A stretch of 64,000 nt of DNA from Saccharopolyspora indica (GTDB lineage: Bacteria > Actinomycetota > Actinomycetes > Mycobacteriales > Pseudonocardiaceae), in contig NZ_JAQGLB010000001.1 in assembly GCF_027853965.1 (NCBI RefSeq), positions 1 to 64,000 of the forward strand. The letters are read 5' to 3'. The notes beneath the pieces were generated by a model. That model ran no database searches, was not told the origin of the DNA, and saw only the letters and a list, made by a program, of their open reading frames with translations. A program made the translations under genes and the position numbers. Shown here piece by piece: positions 25,190 through 33,699 of this stretch; position 1 is the first letter of the stretch, and every line of letters starts with the position of its first letter.

Positions 25190-25826
25190 CGAGCCCTGAC
25201 TCGTAGGCGCTGATCACCAGCTGCGCGCGGTCCCGCGCCCGCAGCTTGCTCAGCAGGCGGCCGATGTAGGTCTTGACGGTGCCGTTGCTGAGGTGGAGGT
25301 AGTCGGCGATGCCGGCATTGGAGAGGCCGCGCGCCACGAGCACCAGAACCTCGCGCTCACGATCCGTGAGGCCCTCCAGCGAGGTGCCCGGCGCGCGGGG
25401 AAGCCGGGCGAACTCGGCGATCAGGCGCCGGGTCACCGAAGGGGCGAGGAGGGACTCCCCGGCGGCGACGGTGCGGATGCCTGCGAGCAGCACCTCGGGA
25501 GTGGCGTCCTTGAGCAGGAATCCCGCTGCCCCGGCGCGCAACGCGCCGTACACGTACTCGTCGAGGTCGAAGGTGGTGAGGATGAGCACGCGCGTCCCGG
25601 CAGTTCCGGCGATGCGCCGCGTCGCCTCGATGCCGTCCATGCCGGGCATCCTGATGTCCATCAGCACCACGTCCGGGCGGAGCAGCTGCGCGCTCTCGAC
25701 GGCTTCGGCACCGGTGCCTGCCTCGCCCACCGCGGTCAGCCCGGGAGCGGTGTCGATGAGCACCCGGAAGCTGCCCCGGAGCAGGGACTGGTCGTCGGCG
25801 ACGAGCACCCGGATCGGTTCGCTCAT
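25161..25826 (-). CDS. NarL/LuxR-family response regulator
   Basis: A 221-aa two-component regulator. The receiver domain has the acidic pair D11-D12, phosphoacceptor D57 (VLMDIRMPGMDG), a Thr in LILTTFD and K106 (FLLKDATP). The LuxR-type helix-turn-helix occupies about 150-195 (LTDREREVLVLVARGLSN). Its ATG overlaps the sensor-kinase stop codon, so the pair is co-translated. The last codons overlap the convergent MFS gene. Targets are not evident, though its own operon is the usual one. Confidence 0.93.
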   Translation of the reverse strand: MSEPIRVLVADDQSLLRGSFRVLIDTAPGLTAVGEAGTGAEAVESAQLLRPDVVLMDIRMPGMDGIEATRRIAGTAGTRVLILTTFDLDEYVYGALRAGAAGFLLKDATPEVLLAGIRTVAAGESLLAPSVTRRLIAEFARLPRAPGTSLEGLTDREREVLVLVARGLSNAGIADYLHLSNGTVKTYIGRLLSKLRARDRAQLVISAYESGLVSVARRSAE

Positions 25827-27064
25827 GCGGTTCTCTCCTTCCGGCCCGGGGCCGTGCCGCGAGGTTCGGGCGGGAGGCGGGCCGACACCGCGAACCCGCC
25901 GCCGGGCCGCGGCCCGGCGGCCAACGTCCCGTCGTACATCATCACGCGCTCGCGCATCCCGACCAGCCCGTGCCCGCCCCTGAGTCCCGCCTGGTCGGGC
26001 GCCGCTGCACCGTCATCCACCACTTCGACGTGCGCTTCTCCTCGCGAGTCGACCGTGATCGTCACCTGGCAACGCGTTCCGCCGCCGGCGTGCTTGACCA
26101 CGTTCGTCAGGGCCTCCTGCACGATCCGGTAGACGGTCAGCGCCGTCCCCGCGGGGAGGTCGGCGGCCAGCCGGGTGCGGAGCTCGGTGCGAACTCCGGC
26201 CCGCTCGGCGCGCTGGACGAGAGCGGACAGGTCGTCCATCCCGGGCGGCGGCGCCGTCTCCGCCGAGACGGGTTCGCCAGTGGCTTCGCCGCGCAGGACT
26301 CCCAGGGCACGGCGCATCTCGGTGAGCGCTTCCCGGCCGGTCTGCTCGATCGCCTGGACGGCATCGCGCGTCTCCTGGGGGCGTGCCTCGGCCACGTGGT
26401 TGGCGACCGCTGCCTTGACGACGATCACGCTGAGGCTGTGCGAGACGACGTCGTGCAGTTCTCTGGCGATGCGCAGGCGTTCTTCGGTCAGGGCCTCCTC
26501 CGCGAGGCGGCGCTCCCTGCGGGCCGCTCGGGATCTTCGTTCCCGGACGAGACGGCCCGCGGCCCAGGCGGTCCCGATGAGCAGCCAGACGAGGACGGCA
26601 GTTGCGGCGGCTTCCGCCCACGGGCCGGATGGCGTCAGCGCCGCTTCGCCGGTGATGACCGCGGCCGCCGAGACGACCAAGGTCAGGGCGAGCGCCGCCG
26701 AAGCCCGGCGTGCCGACTCGATGAGCGCCACCGCGTAGACGGCCAGCGCTGCGGCGATGTAGGGGTCGCGGGTGATGTCGAGCAGCGTCGCCGTCACCGA
26801 AGCGCCGAGAACCACGGCCAGGGCGGGCAGCGGCCACAGGCGCCGAACGGCCAGCGGCATCCCGGCGCAGACGGCCACCAGCCAGCCCAGCCACCACGGA
26901 CCGGAGAACCGGGGCAGACCGTCTGCGACGTCCTGCTCGGCCATTGCCGCATGACCGGCTGTCACGACGGCCGCCAGACAGACGTCGACAGCCAGCAGGT
27001 GCGCGCCGATCCGCAGGTGCTGCCCCGTTCCGCGCATCGCCCGACGATACCGGTGGCCGCTCAT
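25823..27064 (-). CDS. Sensor histidine kinase (HisKA_3 type)
   Basis: The 413-aa kinase has about five to six membrane helices in residues 20-170. The dimerisation/phosphoacceptor box is ERLRIARELHDVVSHSLS with H204, and the ATPase domain contains QEALTNVVKHA (N box) and a GHGLVGMRERV G-box. Small extracytoplasmic loops suggest intramembrane sensing. The ATG at 27064 overlaps the stop of the upstream membrane protein (ATGA), which may be its signal partner. Cognate regulator: the gene at 25161-25826. Confidence 0.92.
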   Translation of the reverse strand: MSGHRYRRAMRGTGQHLRIGAHLLAVDVCLAAVVTAGHAAMAEQDVADGLPRFSGPWWLGWLVAVCAGMPLAVRRLWPLPALAVVLGASVTATLLDITRDPYIAAALAVYAVALIESARRASAALALTLVVSAAAVITGEAALTPSGPWAEAAATAVLVWLLIGTAWAAGRLVRERRSRAARRERRLAEEALTEERLRIARELHDVVSHSLSVIVVKAAVANHVAEARPQETRDAVQAIEQTGREALTEMRRALGVLRGEATGEPVSAETAPPPGMDDLSALVQRAERAGVRTELRTRLAADLPAGTALTVYRIVQEALTNVVKHAGGGTRCQVTITVDSRGEAHVEVVDDGAAAPDQAGLRGGHGLVGMRERVMMYDGTLAAGPRPGGGFAVSARLPPEPRGTAPGRKERTA

Positions 27065-27795
27065 CCGGCCTGACCGAAGAGGAACATCGCGGTGCCCGCG
27101 GCGATCAGCAGGAGAAGCCGTCCGGCGACCGCGGCCGCCCGCGGGTTCGGCCCGCTGCGCACTGCGGCCACGCCCAGCGGGACGAGCGCGAGGCACAGTC
27201 CCGCAGCGGCGACGACCGAGAGCGGGGTCGTTCCTTTCAGCACCCCCAGCGGCATCGCCGACGCCAGGGCCAGGCCCACCGCGCGAACCGGGCCGAGGAT
27301 TCGGGAGCGGTATGCGCCAATGGCCAGCAGGAGCCAGCCGCCCATGATGGCCGCGTTCAACGTGCTGAAGACGTGGAACGCGCCGTAGGTCTCGCTCACC
27401 GTTCGCGTCGCCGATTCCGCTCCCCGGACGGCCACCAGCTGAAAGGCCAGGTGATCCACACCGGCGTGGAACGTGCGAGCGAACAGGCCGAGAACCGTGA
27501 GCGCACCGCCCCACAGCGCGAGTTCCCGGAACCTCTCGCCGATCCTGGCGGCGAGCAGCACGACTCCCGGCCAGAGCAGCACCCACCCGGCGGACGCGAA
27601 GCTGTACGAGACCGTCATGAGGTCCGGGTGGTGCTGGTGGGCGTTCAGCTGCGCGGGGAAGAAGAAGTCGAAGGGCAGGCGCAGCAGGACGCCGGTGAGC
27701 AGCAGCAGGGGGCCGAGGACGAGGGAGGCGCCGCCCACCCAGCGTCCCGGGAAGACGGGGTCGGCAACGGCGATCGACGGAGTCGTGACGGTCAT
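27061..27795 (-). CDS. Polytopic membrane protein upstream of the two-component genes
   Basis: A 244-aa protein with six or seven hydrophobic helices and a short loop containing LNAHQHHPDLMTVSYS. I see no enzymatic motif, and the general look is of DUF998/DUF4386-like membrane proteins. Its stop overlaps the histidine-kinase ATG and its own ATG overlaps the stop of a 29-codon leader ORF. It may act as a membrane co-sensor for the kinase. Function otherwise unknown. Confidence 0.75.
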   Translation of the reverse strand: MTVTTPSIAVADPVFPGRWVGGASLVLGPLLLLTGVLLRLPFDFFFPAQLNAHQHHPDLMTVSYSFASAGWVLLWPGVVLLAARIGERFRELALWGGALTVLGLFARTFHAGVDHLAFQLVAVRGAESATRTVSETYGAFHVFSTLNAAIMGGWLLLAIGAYRSRILGPVRAVGLALASAMPLGVLKGTTPLSVVAAAGLCLALVPLGVAAVRSGPNPRAAAVAGRLLLLIAAGTAMFLFGQAG

Positions 27796-27881
27796 GGCTG
27801 TCCCGCCTCTCCGCGATTTTCAGCGGTGGTTGCGTTTGGCGTTGTTCTCGCGTTTTGCGGTTTCTTGTGGCTGGGTTGCAT
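27792..27881 (-). CDS. Possible leader ORF (29 codons) ahead of the membrane protein/two-component operon
   Basis: A short ORF reads MQPSHKKPQNARTT and ends with a TGA that overlaps the ATG of the next gene. AGGGG lies 6 nt before its ATG. A related 21-codon ORF (VKQPGHEKPPKRK...) occurs at 63881-63946 in the second copy of the same leader element. Relative to that copy this one lacks one nucleotide, so its second half is frameshifted; the other frame would give ...KRENNAKRNHR before a TGA. It may be a decayed copy or a coupling leader. Confidence 0.4.
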   Translation of the reverse strand: MQPSHKKPQNARTTPNATTAENRGEAGQP

Positions 27882-27942
27882 CACGGTCCCCTGAGGTGCG
27901 GTTGAGCAGGACTCCTGCCCCTTGTTGACACAAGGGGTGTCA
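27795..27942 (-). repeat. Leader element, copy A of an inverted dispersed ~150-bp repeat
   Basis: Read on the minus strand, this stretch begins with the palindrome TGACAC-N5-GTGTCA (27926-27942), runs through a 35-nt block identical to copy B, and ends GCGGGACAG just before the downstream start codon. The segment CCCCTTG-TGTCAA-CAAGGGG next to the palindrome could fold as a 7-bp hairpin and accounts for the extra ~8 nt that copy B lacks. Copy B is at 63830-63980 on the plus strand. In both places it is directly ahead of a coding start. Confidence 0.75.
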
Positions 27943-28239
27943 TGGCGCAACGATGCCGCCGCCGCACGGGCCGCGTCGTCGGAGCAGGGACCACACCTGC
28001 ACATCGGACCGTGGTCGTACCGCTCGCCTCCGGTCCAGCCCGACGTCCCGCGCGCTGCGGAAATCCGGGCCGGATCGAGGATTCGGGCAGCCGCTCGGAG
28101 CACTTCGGGCAATTAGCTGGATATTAGCCCCCGATTGCTCTTGACGTGCGGAAACGCCGGGCGGCAGGGTGCTCGCTGATCCGCATCCAGAGCCGGGTGC
28201 CGCACCGCACCGGCTAATGCGCATTAGTCAGGAGTGGCG
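27943..28239. promoter_or_regulatory. Intergenic region ahead of the LacI-type regulator, with palindromic operator
   Basis: No gene is visible here. A perfect 14-bp palindrome CTAATGCGCATTAG lies at 28214-28227, ending 2 nt before the AGGAG of the regulator gene. LacI-family operators are palindromes with a central CG or GC step, so it is a good autoregulatory operator candidate. Upstream, around 28113-28130, two TTAGC-type half sites (AATTAGCTGG and ATATTAGC) lie close together and may form a second, weaker site. Confidence 0.65.
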
Positions 28240-29289
28240 ATGGCATCCAGCGCGGGACGGCGGGGCAGGCCGCGGCAAACGGAGGTCGCCCGGCTGGCCG
28301 GGGTGTCGCAGACGACGGTGTCGCTGGTGCTCGGCGGGAACAAGCAGGGCATCGCGCTGCACGAGGACACCCGGGCCAGGGTGCTCGCCGCCGCTCGCGA
28401 GCTCGGCTACGTGCCCGACCCGGCGGCGCGGCGGATGGCCAGGGCCCGCAACAACCTGCTCGGCGTGTTCAGCTTCACCTCGACCTTCCCGGTCGACGTC
28501 GAGCACTCGTACTACCCGATCCTGGTCGGCGTCGAGCGCGAGGCGGTGGCCCGCGGCTACGACCTGGTGCTGTTCACCGGCGCCAGTTCGAAGGCCGCGC
28601 AACCCGGTGCGCCGCAACGGGTCCGGATGGCCGACGGATGCCTGTTCCTCGGTCGGCACATCCCCGAGGACGAGCTGCGCCGCCTGGTGGCCGACGGGTA
28701 CCCGGCCGTCCACATCGGACGGCGCGACGAGCTCGACGGCCTGGCCTGGGTGGGCGTCGACTACGTCAGCGCCAGCGCCGAGGTCGTGCGGCACCTCGCC
28801 GGTCTCGGGCACCGGCGGATCGTGCTGGTCCGCGAGGCCGATGACGCGCCGGCCTCCGACGACCGCGAACGCGGGTTCCGGATGGCCGGGCTGGGCGTCG
28901 CGGACGTCGCGGCGGTCGTGCGCACCTCGCGGCCGGCTGCCGAGATCACGCCGGACTGGGTGCGCGCCCAGGTGGCCGGTGGGATCACCGCGTTCGTCGC
29001 CGAGGAGACCGACACCGGCGCGGCGTGGCGGCAGCTGCTGGCCGCCGTCGACGGCGCCGGGCTCGACGTGCCGGGCGAGATCTCCCTGGCACTGCTCGGT
29101 TCTCCGCCCGCCGACCTGGCCGGGCGGCCGCAACCCACCGGCTTCGACGTCCCCCGGGCCGAACTCGGATCGGCCGCGGTCCGGATGGCCACCGCGCTGC
29201 TGACCGGGGACGACGCCACCGAACCCCTGGTGCCCTGCACCTTCCGCCCGGGCCGCACGGCAGGCCCGGCTCGTTCCCGAACCCACTGA
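28240..29289 (+). CDS. LacI-family transcriptional regulator
   Basis: A 349-aa regulator. The N-terminal helix-turn-helix includes VARLAGVSQTTVSLVLGG (about 16-33) and the hinge region PDPAARRMARARNN, followed by a periplasmic-binding-like domain. The ATG at 28240 is chosen because AGGAG lies 5 nt upstream; a GTG at 28234 overlaps that site. The perfect palindrome just upstream suggests it represses itself and the catabolic operon beginning 13 nt downstream. The inducer is unknown, probably a sugar-like or ring compound handled by that operon. Confidence 0.92.
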   Translation: MASSAGRRGRPRQTEVARLAGVSQTTVSLVLGGNKQGIALHEDTRARVLAAARELGYVPDPAARRMARARNNLLGVFSFTSTFPVDVEHSYYPILVGVEREAVARGYDLVLFTGASSKAAQPGAPQRVRMADGCLFLGRHIPEDELRRLVADGYPAVHIGRRDELDGLAWVGVDYVSASAEVVRHLAGLGHRRIVLVREADDAPASDDRERGFRMAGLGVADVAAVVRTSRPAAEITPDWVRAQVAGGITAFVAEETDTGAAWRQLLAAVDGAGLDVPGEISLALLGSPPADLAGRPQPTGFDVPRAELGSAAVRMATALLTGDDATEPLVPCTFRPGRTAGPARSRTH

Positions 29290-29302
29290 GGAGGCCGACC
29301 AG

Positions 29303-30925
29303 ATGACCACTCGCACTCCCGGGGAGACCGAGGTCCTGATCGTGGGCGGCGGGCTCGGCGGCGTGGCCGCCGCGCTGGCCGCCTGCCGGGCGGGGCGCTC
29401 CGTCGTGCTGACCGAGGAGACCGACTGGCTCGGCGGGCAGCTCACCTCGCAGGCCGTTCCGCCGGACGAGCACCCGTGGGTCGAGCAGTTCGGCGTCACC
29501 GCCTCCTACCGGGCGCTGCGCGAGGGCATCCGCGCCCACTACCGCCAGTGGTACCCGCTGCGGGCGCAGGCCGGGGAGCTGGTGAACCTCAACCCGGGCG
29601 CAGGCCGGGTCAGCAAGCTGTGCCACGAGCCGCGCGTGGCGCTGGCCGTGATCGAGGCGATGCTCGCGCAGCACCGCTCCGCCGGGCGCCTGACCGTGCT
29701 CACCGAGCAGCGGCCGGTCGCCGCGGAGACCGACGGCGACCTGGTCCGGGCGGTCACCGTCGAGGACGTCCGGGACGGCACCCGGCGGACCATCGCGGCC
29801 CGGTACGTCATCGACGCCACCGAGACCGGTGAGCTGCTGGAGCTGGCCGGTGTCGAGCACGCGACCGGTGCCGAGGCGCGCGACGAGCACGACGAGCCGC
29901 ACGCCCCCGAGATCGCCGATCCGCTCAACCAGCAGGGCATCACCTTCTGCTTCGCGCTCTCGCACCACGACGGCGAGGACCACACCACCGACCGGCCCGC
30001 CGACTACGACTTCTGGCGCTCCTACCGGCCGGACTTCTGGCCCGGCCCGCTGATCGGCTTCCTCGCCCCGGACCCGCGCACGCTCGAAGCGGTGCCGCGC
30101 ACGTTCGAGCCGAACCCGGACGTCGACCCGCTCGCCGTGGACGCCGACCAGAGCGCGGACGCGGGGGACAAGGAGCTGTGGGGGTTCCGGCGCATCCTGG
30201 CGCGGAACCTGCACCGGCGCGGCGCTTTCGACTCCGACATCACCCTGGTCAACTGGCCGCTCAACGACTACTGGCTCAAACCGCTGATCGGCGCGGGCGA
30301 GGAGACCGCCCGGGACGCGCTGGCCGAAGCCCGGCAGCTGTCCCTGTCCGTCCTGCACTGGTTGCAGACCGAGGCGCCGCGTTCCGACGGGGGCACGGGC
30401 TTCCCGGGCTTGAAGCTGCGGCCCGACATCACCGGTACCGCGGACGGGCTGGCCAAAGCCGCCTACATCCGCGAATCCCGCCGCATCAAGGCCGTCACCA
30501 CGGTCACCGAGCGCGACGTGGCCATCGATCTGGTCGGACCGCGCGGCGGCACCCGCTACGCCGATTCCGTCGGCGTCGGCAGCTACCGCATCGACCTGCA
30601 CCCCTCCACCGGCGGCGACAACTACGTCGACATCGGTTCGGTGCCCTTCGAGATCCCGCTGGGCGCGCTGCTGCCGCGCCGCGTCGGGAACCTGCTGCCC
30701 GCGGGCAAGAACATCGGCACCACCCACATCACCAACGGCTGCTACCGCCTGCACCCCGTGGAGTGGAACGTCGGCGAGGTGGCGGGCGCGCTCGCCGCGC
30801 ACTGCCTGGCGGAGAACGTGCCGCCGCACCAGGTGCGGGAAGACGGCAAGCGGTTCGAGGAGTTCGCCCGGCTGCTCGACCGGACAGGTGTCCAGCGCCA
30901 CTGGCCGGACGTCCGCGGCTACTGA
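29303..30925 (+). CDS. FAD-dependent oxidoreductase (FAD_oxidored/PF12831 type)
   Basis: A 540-aa flavoprotein. FAD binding is shown by VLIVGGGLGGVAAALAA (about 11-27) and the adenine-ribose Glu about 20 residues later. Characteristic later segments are YVIDATETGELLELAG and NIGTTHITNGCYRLHP, the latter typical of this flavoprotein family. The sequence has no signal peptide. It follows the LacI gene by 13 nt with an AGGAGG-like site. It likely oxidises the compound whose later breakdown uses the hydantoinase-type ATPase next door. Confidence 0.85.
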   Translation: MTTRTPGETEVLIVGGGLGGVAAALAACRAGRSVVLTEETDWLGGQLTSQAVPPDEHPWVEQFGVTASYRALREGIRAHYRQWYPLRAQAGELVNLNPGAGRVSKLCHEPRVALAVIEAMLAQHRSAGRLTVLTEQRPVAAETDGDLVRAVTVEDVRDGTRRTIAARYVIDATETGELLELAGVEHATGAEARDEHDEPHAPEIADPLNQQGITFCFALSHHDGEDHTTDRPADYDFWRSYRPDFWPGPLIGFLAPDPRTLEAVPRTFEPNPDVDPLAVDADQSADAGDKELWGFRRILARNLHRRGAFDSDITLVNWPLNDYWLKPLIGAGEETARDALAEARQLSLSVLHWLQTEAPRSDGGTGFPGLKLRPDITGTADGLAKAAYIRESRRIKAVTTVTERDVAIDLVGPRGGTRYADSVGVGSYRIDLHPSTGGDNYVDIGSVPFEIPLGALLPRRVGNLLPAGKNIGTTHITNGCYRLHPVEWNVGEVAGALAAHCLAENVPPHQVREDGKRFEEFARLLDRTGVQRHWPDVRGY

Positions 30926-30939
30926 ACGGGAGGTGCCCC

Positions 30940-33063
30940 ATGACCAGGATCCGCGTCGGCATCGACGTGGGCGGGACCTTCACCGACGCGGTGGCGGTCG
31001 ACCCGGCCACGCTGGAGCTGCTCGCCCAGGTGAAGGTCCCCACCACGCACCACCACGCCGACGGGGTCGCGCACGGCATCGTGACGGCGCTGAACCGGCT
31101 GCTCGACGAGGTCGGCTGCGCCGCCGAGGACGTCGCCTTCCTCGCGCACGGCACGACCCAGGCCACCAACGCCCTGCTCGAAGGCGATGTGGCCCCGGTG
31201 GGGCTGATCGGCATCGGCAGCGGGCCGGGAGCCGTCGCGACGAAGCGGCTCGCCGGGCTCGGGAACCTCGAACTCGCGCCGGGCAAACGGCTTCCGCTGC
31301 ACTACGCGCACGTCGATGACCCCGGCGATCCTGCCGGTGTCCGCGCCGCCGTCGACCAGGTCACCGCCGCTGGAGCCGAGGTGCTGGTCGCCAGCGAGCC
31401 GTTCAGCGTCGACCTGCCCGACGGCGAGCAGGCGGTGCTGGCCGCGGCCGGTGCTCGCGGGCTGCCCACGACCGCCGCGCACGAGATCACCTCGCTGTAC
31501 GGCCTGCGCAAGCGCACCCGCACCGCGGTGGTCAACGCCGCGATCCTGCCGAAGATGCTGGCCACCGCGAACCTGGTGGAATCGAGCATCACCGCATCCG
31601 GGATGACCGCGCCGCTGATGGTGATGCGGTGCGACGGCGGGGTGATGTCGCTGACGGAGATGCGACGGCGCCCGCTGCTGACCGTGCTGTCGGGCCCGGC
31701 CGCGGGCGTGGCGGGCGCGCTGATGCAGGAGCGGGTCAGCGATGGCGTGTTCCTGGAGACCGGCGGCACCTCCACCGACATCAGCGTGATCCGCCGCGGC
31801 AAGGTCGCGGTCCGGCACGCCACCATCCTGGGCAAGTCCTCGTACCTGTCGGCACTGGACGTGCGCACCGTCGGTGTCGGCGGCGGCTCGATGATCCGGC
31901 TCGGCGACGGTGCGGTGCGCGGTGTCGGACCGCGCAGCGCCCACATCGCCGGATTGCCCTACGCCTGCTTCGCGAATCCGGCGGAGCTGCGGGAGGCGAA
32001 GCTCGTCGCCACCAGTCCGCTGGCGGGCGACCCTGGTGACTACGCGGCCGTCGACGCCGCCGGTGGTCGCTTCGCCATCACCATGACCTGCGCCGCCAAC
32101 GCGCTGGGCCGGGTTCCCGAAGGGGACTTCGCCGCGGGCGAACCGGAATCGGCCCGGATCGCGCTGGCCCTGCTCGCCGAGGCGCTGAACACCGACGTGG
32201 CCGGTGCCGCGAGGCGGGTCCTGGACGCCGGTGTCAAGCAGGTCCGCGCCGTCGTGGACGCGATGATCCGCGACTACCGGCTCGACCGCGACACCGTCGT
32301 GCTCGTCGGCGGGGGAGGCGGCGCGGCTTCGGTCACGCCGCACCTGGCCGGCAGCACCGGGCTGACCGGCCGGATCGCCGAGCACAGCGAGGTGATCAGC
32401 CCGCTGGGCGTGGCGCTCGCGCTGGTCCGCGAGCAGGTCGAGCGGATCATCCCCGGCGCCACCCAGGAGCACGTCCTCGGCGTGCGCAACGAAGCCGAAG
32501 CGGCCGTCGTCGCGCAGGGTGCCGCGCCCGGCGCGGTGGAAGTGGAGGTGACGGTCGATCCGCAGACCAACACCGTGCGTGCCATCGCGACTGGAGCCAC
32601 CGAACTGCGCACCCAGGACCGCGCCCGCCGCGTCGACGACACCGAACTCCGCACCGCGGCCGCGGAGAGCCTCAAGACCGATCCGCAGCGGGTCCGGGTG
32701 CTCGCCACCACCGACGCGCACACCGTCTTCGGCGCCGAGAAGCGCCGCCGCTTCCGCAAACCGCACCACCCGGTGCGCGTCCTGGACGCCGACGGCGTCG
32801 TGCGCCTGCACGCCGCGAACGCCCGCGTCGCCACCACCACGGCGGGCCAGGCGCCGGAGGTGCTGGCGGAGCTGATCCGCGAGAGCACCACCTACGGGGA
32901 CGGTGGTGTCCGCGCTCCGTCGCTGCGCCTGCTGCTCGGCTCCCGGATCGCCGACCTCTCCGGCGTGCTGGAGGCGGGCCCGCTGCTGGCCCTGGCCCGC
33001 AGCGAACTGCGCTCGCGCGCGGCGGACGAGCCGGTGGTGGCGGTGCTGGAGGCGCGCTCATGA
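30940..33063 (+). CDS. Hydantoinase A/5-oxoprolinase-type ATPase subunit
   Basis: The 707-aa product starts with the actin-like phosphate loop VGIDVGGTFTDA, has an HGTTQATNALLEG motif and the later GGTSTDIS, all standard for hydantoinase A/oxoprolinase. These enzymes use ATP to open cyclic amides or to carboxylate ketones. Normally a B subunit is encoded next to it; here there is none, and an unrelated 210-aa gene overlaps its end by 4 nt. Either the partner is elsewhere or this is a single-subunit variant. A good ribosome site (GGGAGG) precedes the ATG. Confidence 0.87.
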   Translation: MTRIRVGIDVGGTFTDAVAVDPATLELLAQVKVPTTHHHADGVAHGIVTALNRLLDEVGCAAEDVAFLAHGTTQATNALLEGDVAPVGLIGIGSGPGAVATKRLAGLGNLELAPGKRLPLHYAHVDDPGDPAGVRAAVDQVTAAGAEVLVASEPFSVDLPDGEQAVLAAAGARGLPTTAAHEITSLYGLRKRTRTAVVNAAILPKMLATANLVESSITASGMTAPLMVMRCDGGVMSLTEMRRRPLLTVLSGPAAGVAGALMQERVSDGVFLETGGTSTDISVIRRGKVAVRHATILGKSSYLSALDVRTVGVGGGSMIRLGDGAVRGVGPRSAHIAGLPYACFANPAELREAKLVATSPLAGDPGDYAAVDAAGGRFAITMTCAANALGRVPEGDFAAGEPESARIALALLAEALNTDVAGAARRVLDAGVKQVRAVVDAMIRDYRLDRDTVVLVGGGGGAASVTPHLAGSTGLTGRIAEHSEVISPLGVALALVREQVERIIPGATQEHVLGVRNEAEAAVVAQGAAPGAVEVEVTVDPQTNTVRAIATGATELRTQDRARRVDDTELRTAAAESLKTDPQRVRVLATTDAHTVFGAEKRRRFRKPHHPVRVLDADGVVRLHAANARVATTTAGQAPEVLAELIRESTTYGDGGVRAPSLRLLLGSRIADLSGVLEAGPLLALARSELRSRAADEPVVAVLEARS

Positions 33064-33692
33064 CCGCCACGACCTCGCGGCTGACCGCCGCACGCCGGGA
33101 CGAGCTGGTCGCGGAGTGCGAACGACTGGCCGCGCTCACCGATGTCGAGCTCGCCACCCGCCTGCTGGCGAGCACGCCGACTCACGAAGCGCGGGACCCG
33201 GCGCTGCTGGCCCGCTGGGCGGAGCTGGCCACCGGGTACGGTGCCGGACTCGCTCGCGGTGGAGCGGCGGACGGGATTTCGCCCGCAGCGGTCGAATGCG
33301 AAGGCGGGATTGAACGAGGACTGCTGGCCCGCTACCTATCCCGACCTGTGTCCACTGTGGAGCTCTACGTCGACGCGATCGAGCTCGGCGAGGAGTTGAG
33401 CGCGTTCCTCGGCTGGCAGGAGTGGTTTCCGCCCGGTTCGCTGCGCGCGGCCGCGCTCGCCCACGAGCAGGCGCACGCGCGCCTGCACGACACCGGAGCG
33501 CGCCGAGCGCTCCGCCACCGCCTCGGGCACGTCTCGCTGAGCCTCGGCCGCTTCCGGTTCTTCGGGCACGTCGCGGGCGCCGACGAGGTCGCCGCGCACG
33601 GCTACGCGGGCGCCGCCGTCGGCCTGGGCCGCACCCCGATCCTGCTCACCGCCGCGCTGACCAGCGCGGTCCTGGCCCTCAGAGAGGGGTGA
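33060..33692 (+). CDS. Unknown 210-aa protein coupled to the hydantoinase-A gene
   Basis: A soluble, mainly helical protein. It contains a HEQAHARLHDTGARRALRH segment rich in histidine near residue 135-155 and a C-terminal Gly/Ala-rich stretch (GYAGAAVGLG). The ATG overlaps the preceding stop (ATGA), so it is co-translated with the ATPase. I recognise no family. Because it takes the place where a hydantoinase B or small subunit would be expected, a partner role is conceivable but unproven. Confidence 0.75.
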   Translation: MTATTSRLTAARRDELVAECERLAALTDVELATRLLASTPTHEARDPALLARWAELATGYGAGLARGGAADGISPAAVECEGGIERGLLARYLSRPVSTVELYVDAIELGEELSAFLGWQEWFPPGSLRAAALAHEQAHARLHDTGARRALRHRLGHVSLSLGRFRFFGHVAGADEVAAHGYAGAAVGLGRTPILLTAALTSAVLALREG

Positions 33693-33699
33693 AGCCCAC

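Noticed and set aside
27924-27931. TTGACACA as a -35 promoter box
   Set aside because: The bases are part of the TGACAC-N5-GTGTCA palindrome shared with the second leader copy, and no -10 box follows at 16-18 bp on the plus strand.
30919-32811. Long antisense ORF over the hydantoinase-A gene
   Set aside because: The opposite strand encodes a clear family member over its whole length; the antisense product has no recognisable domain.
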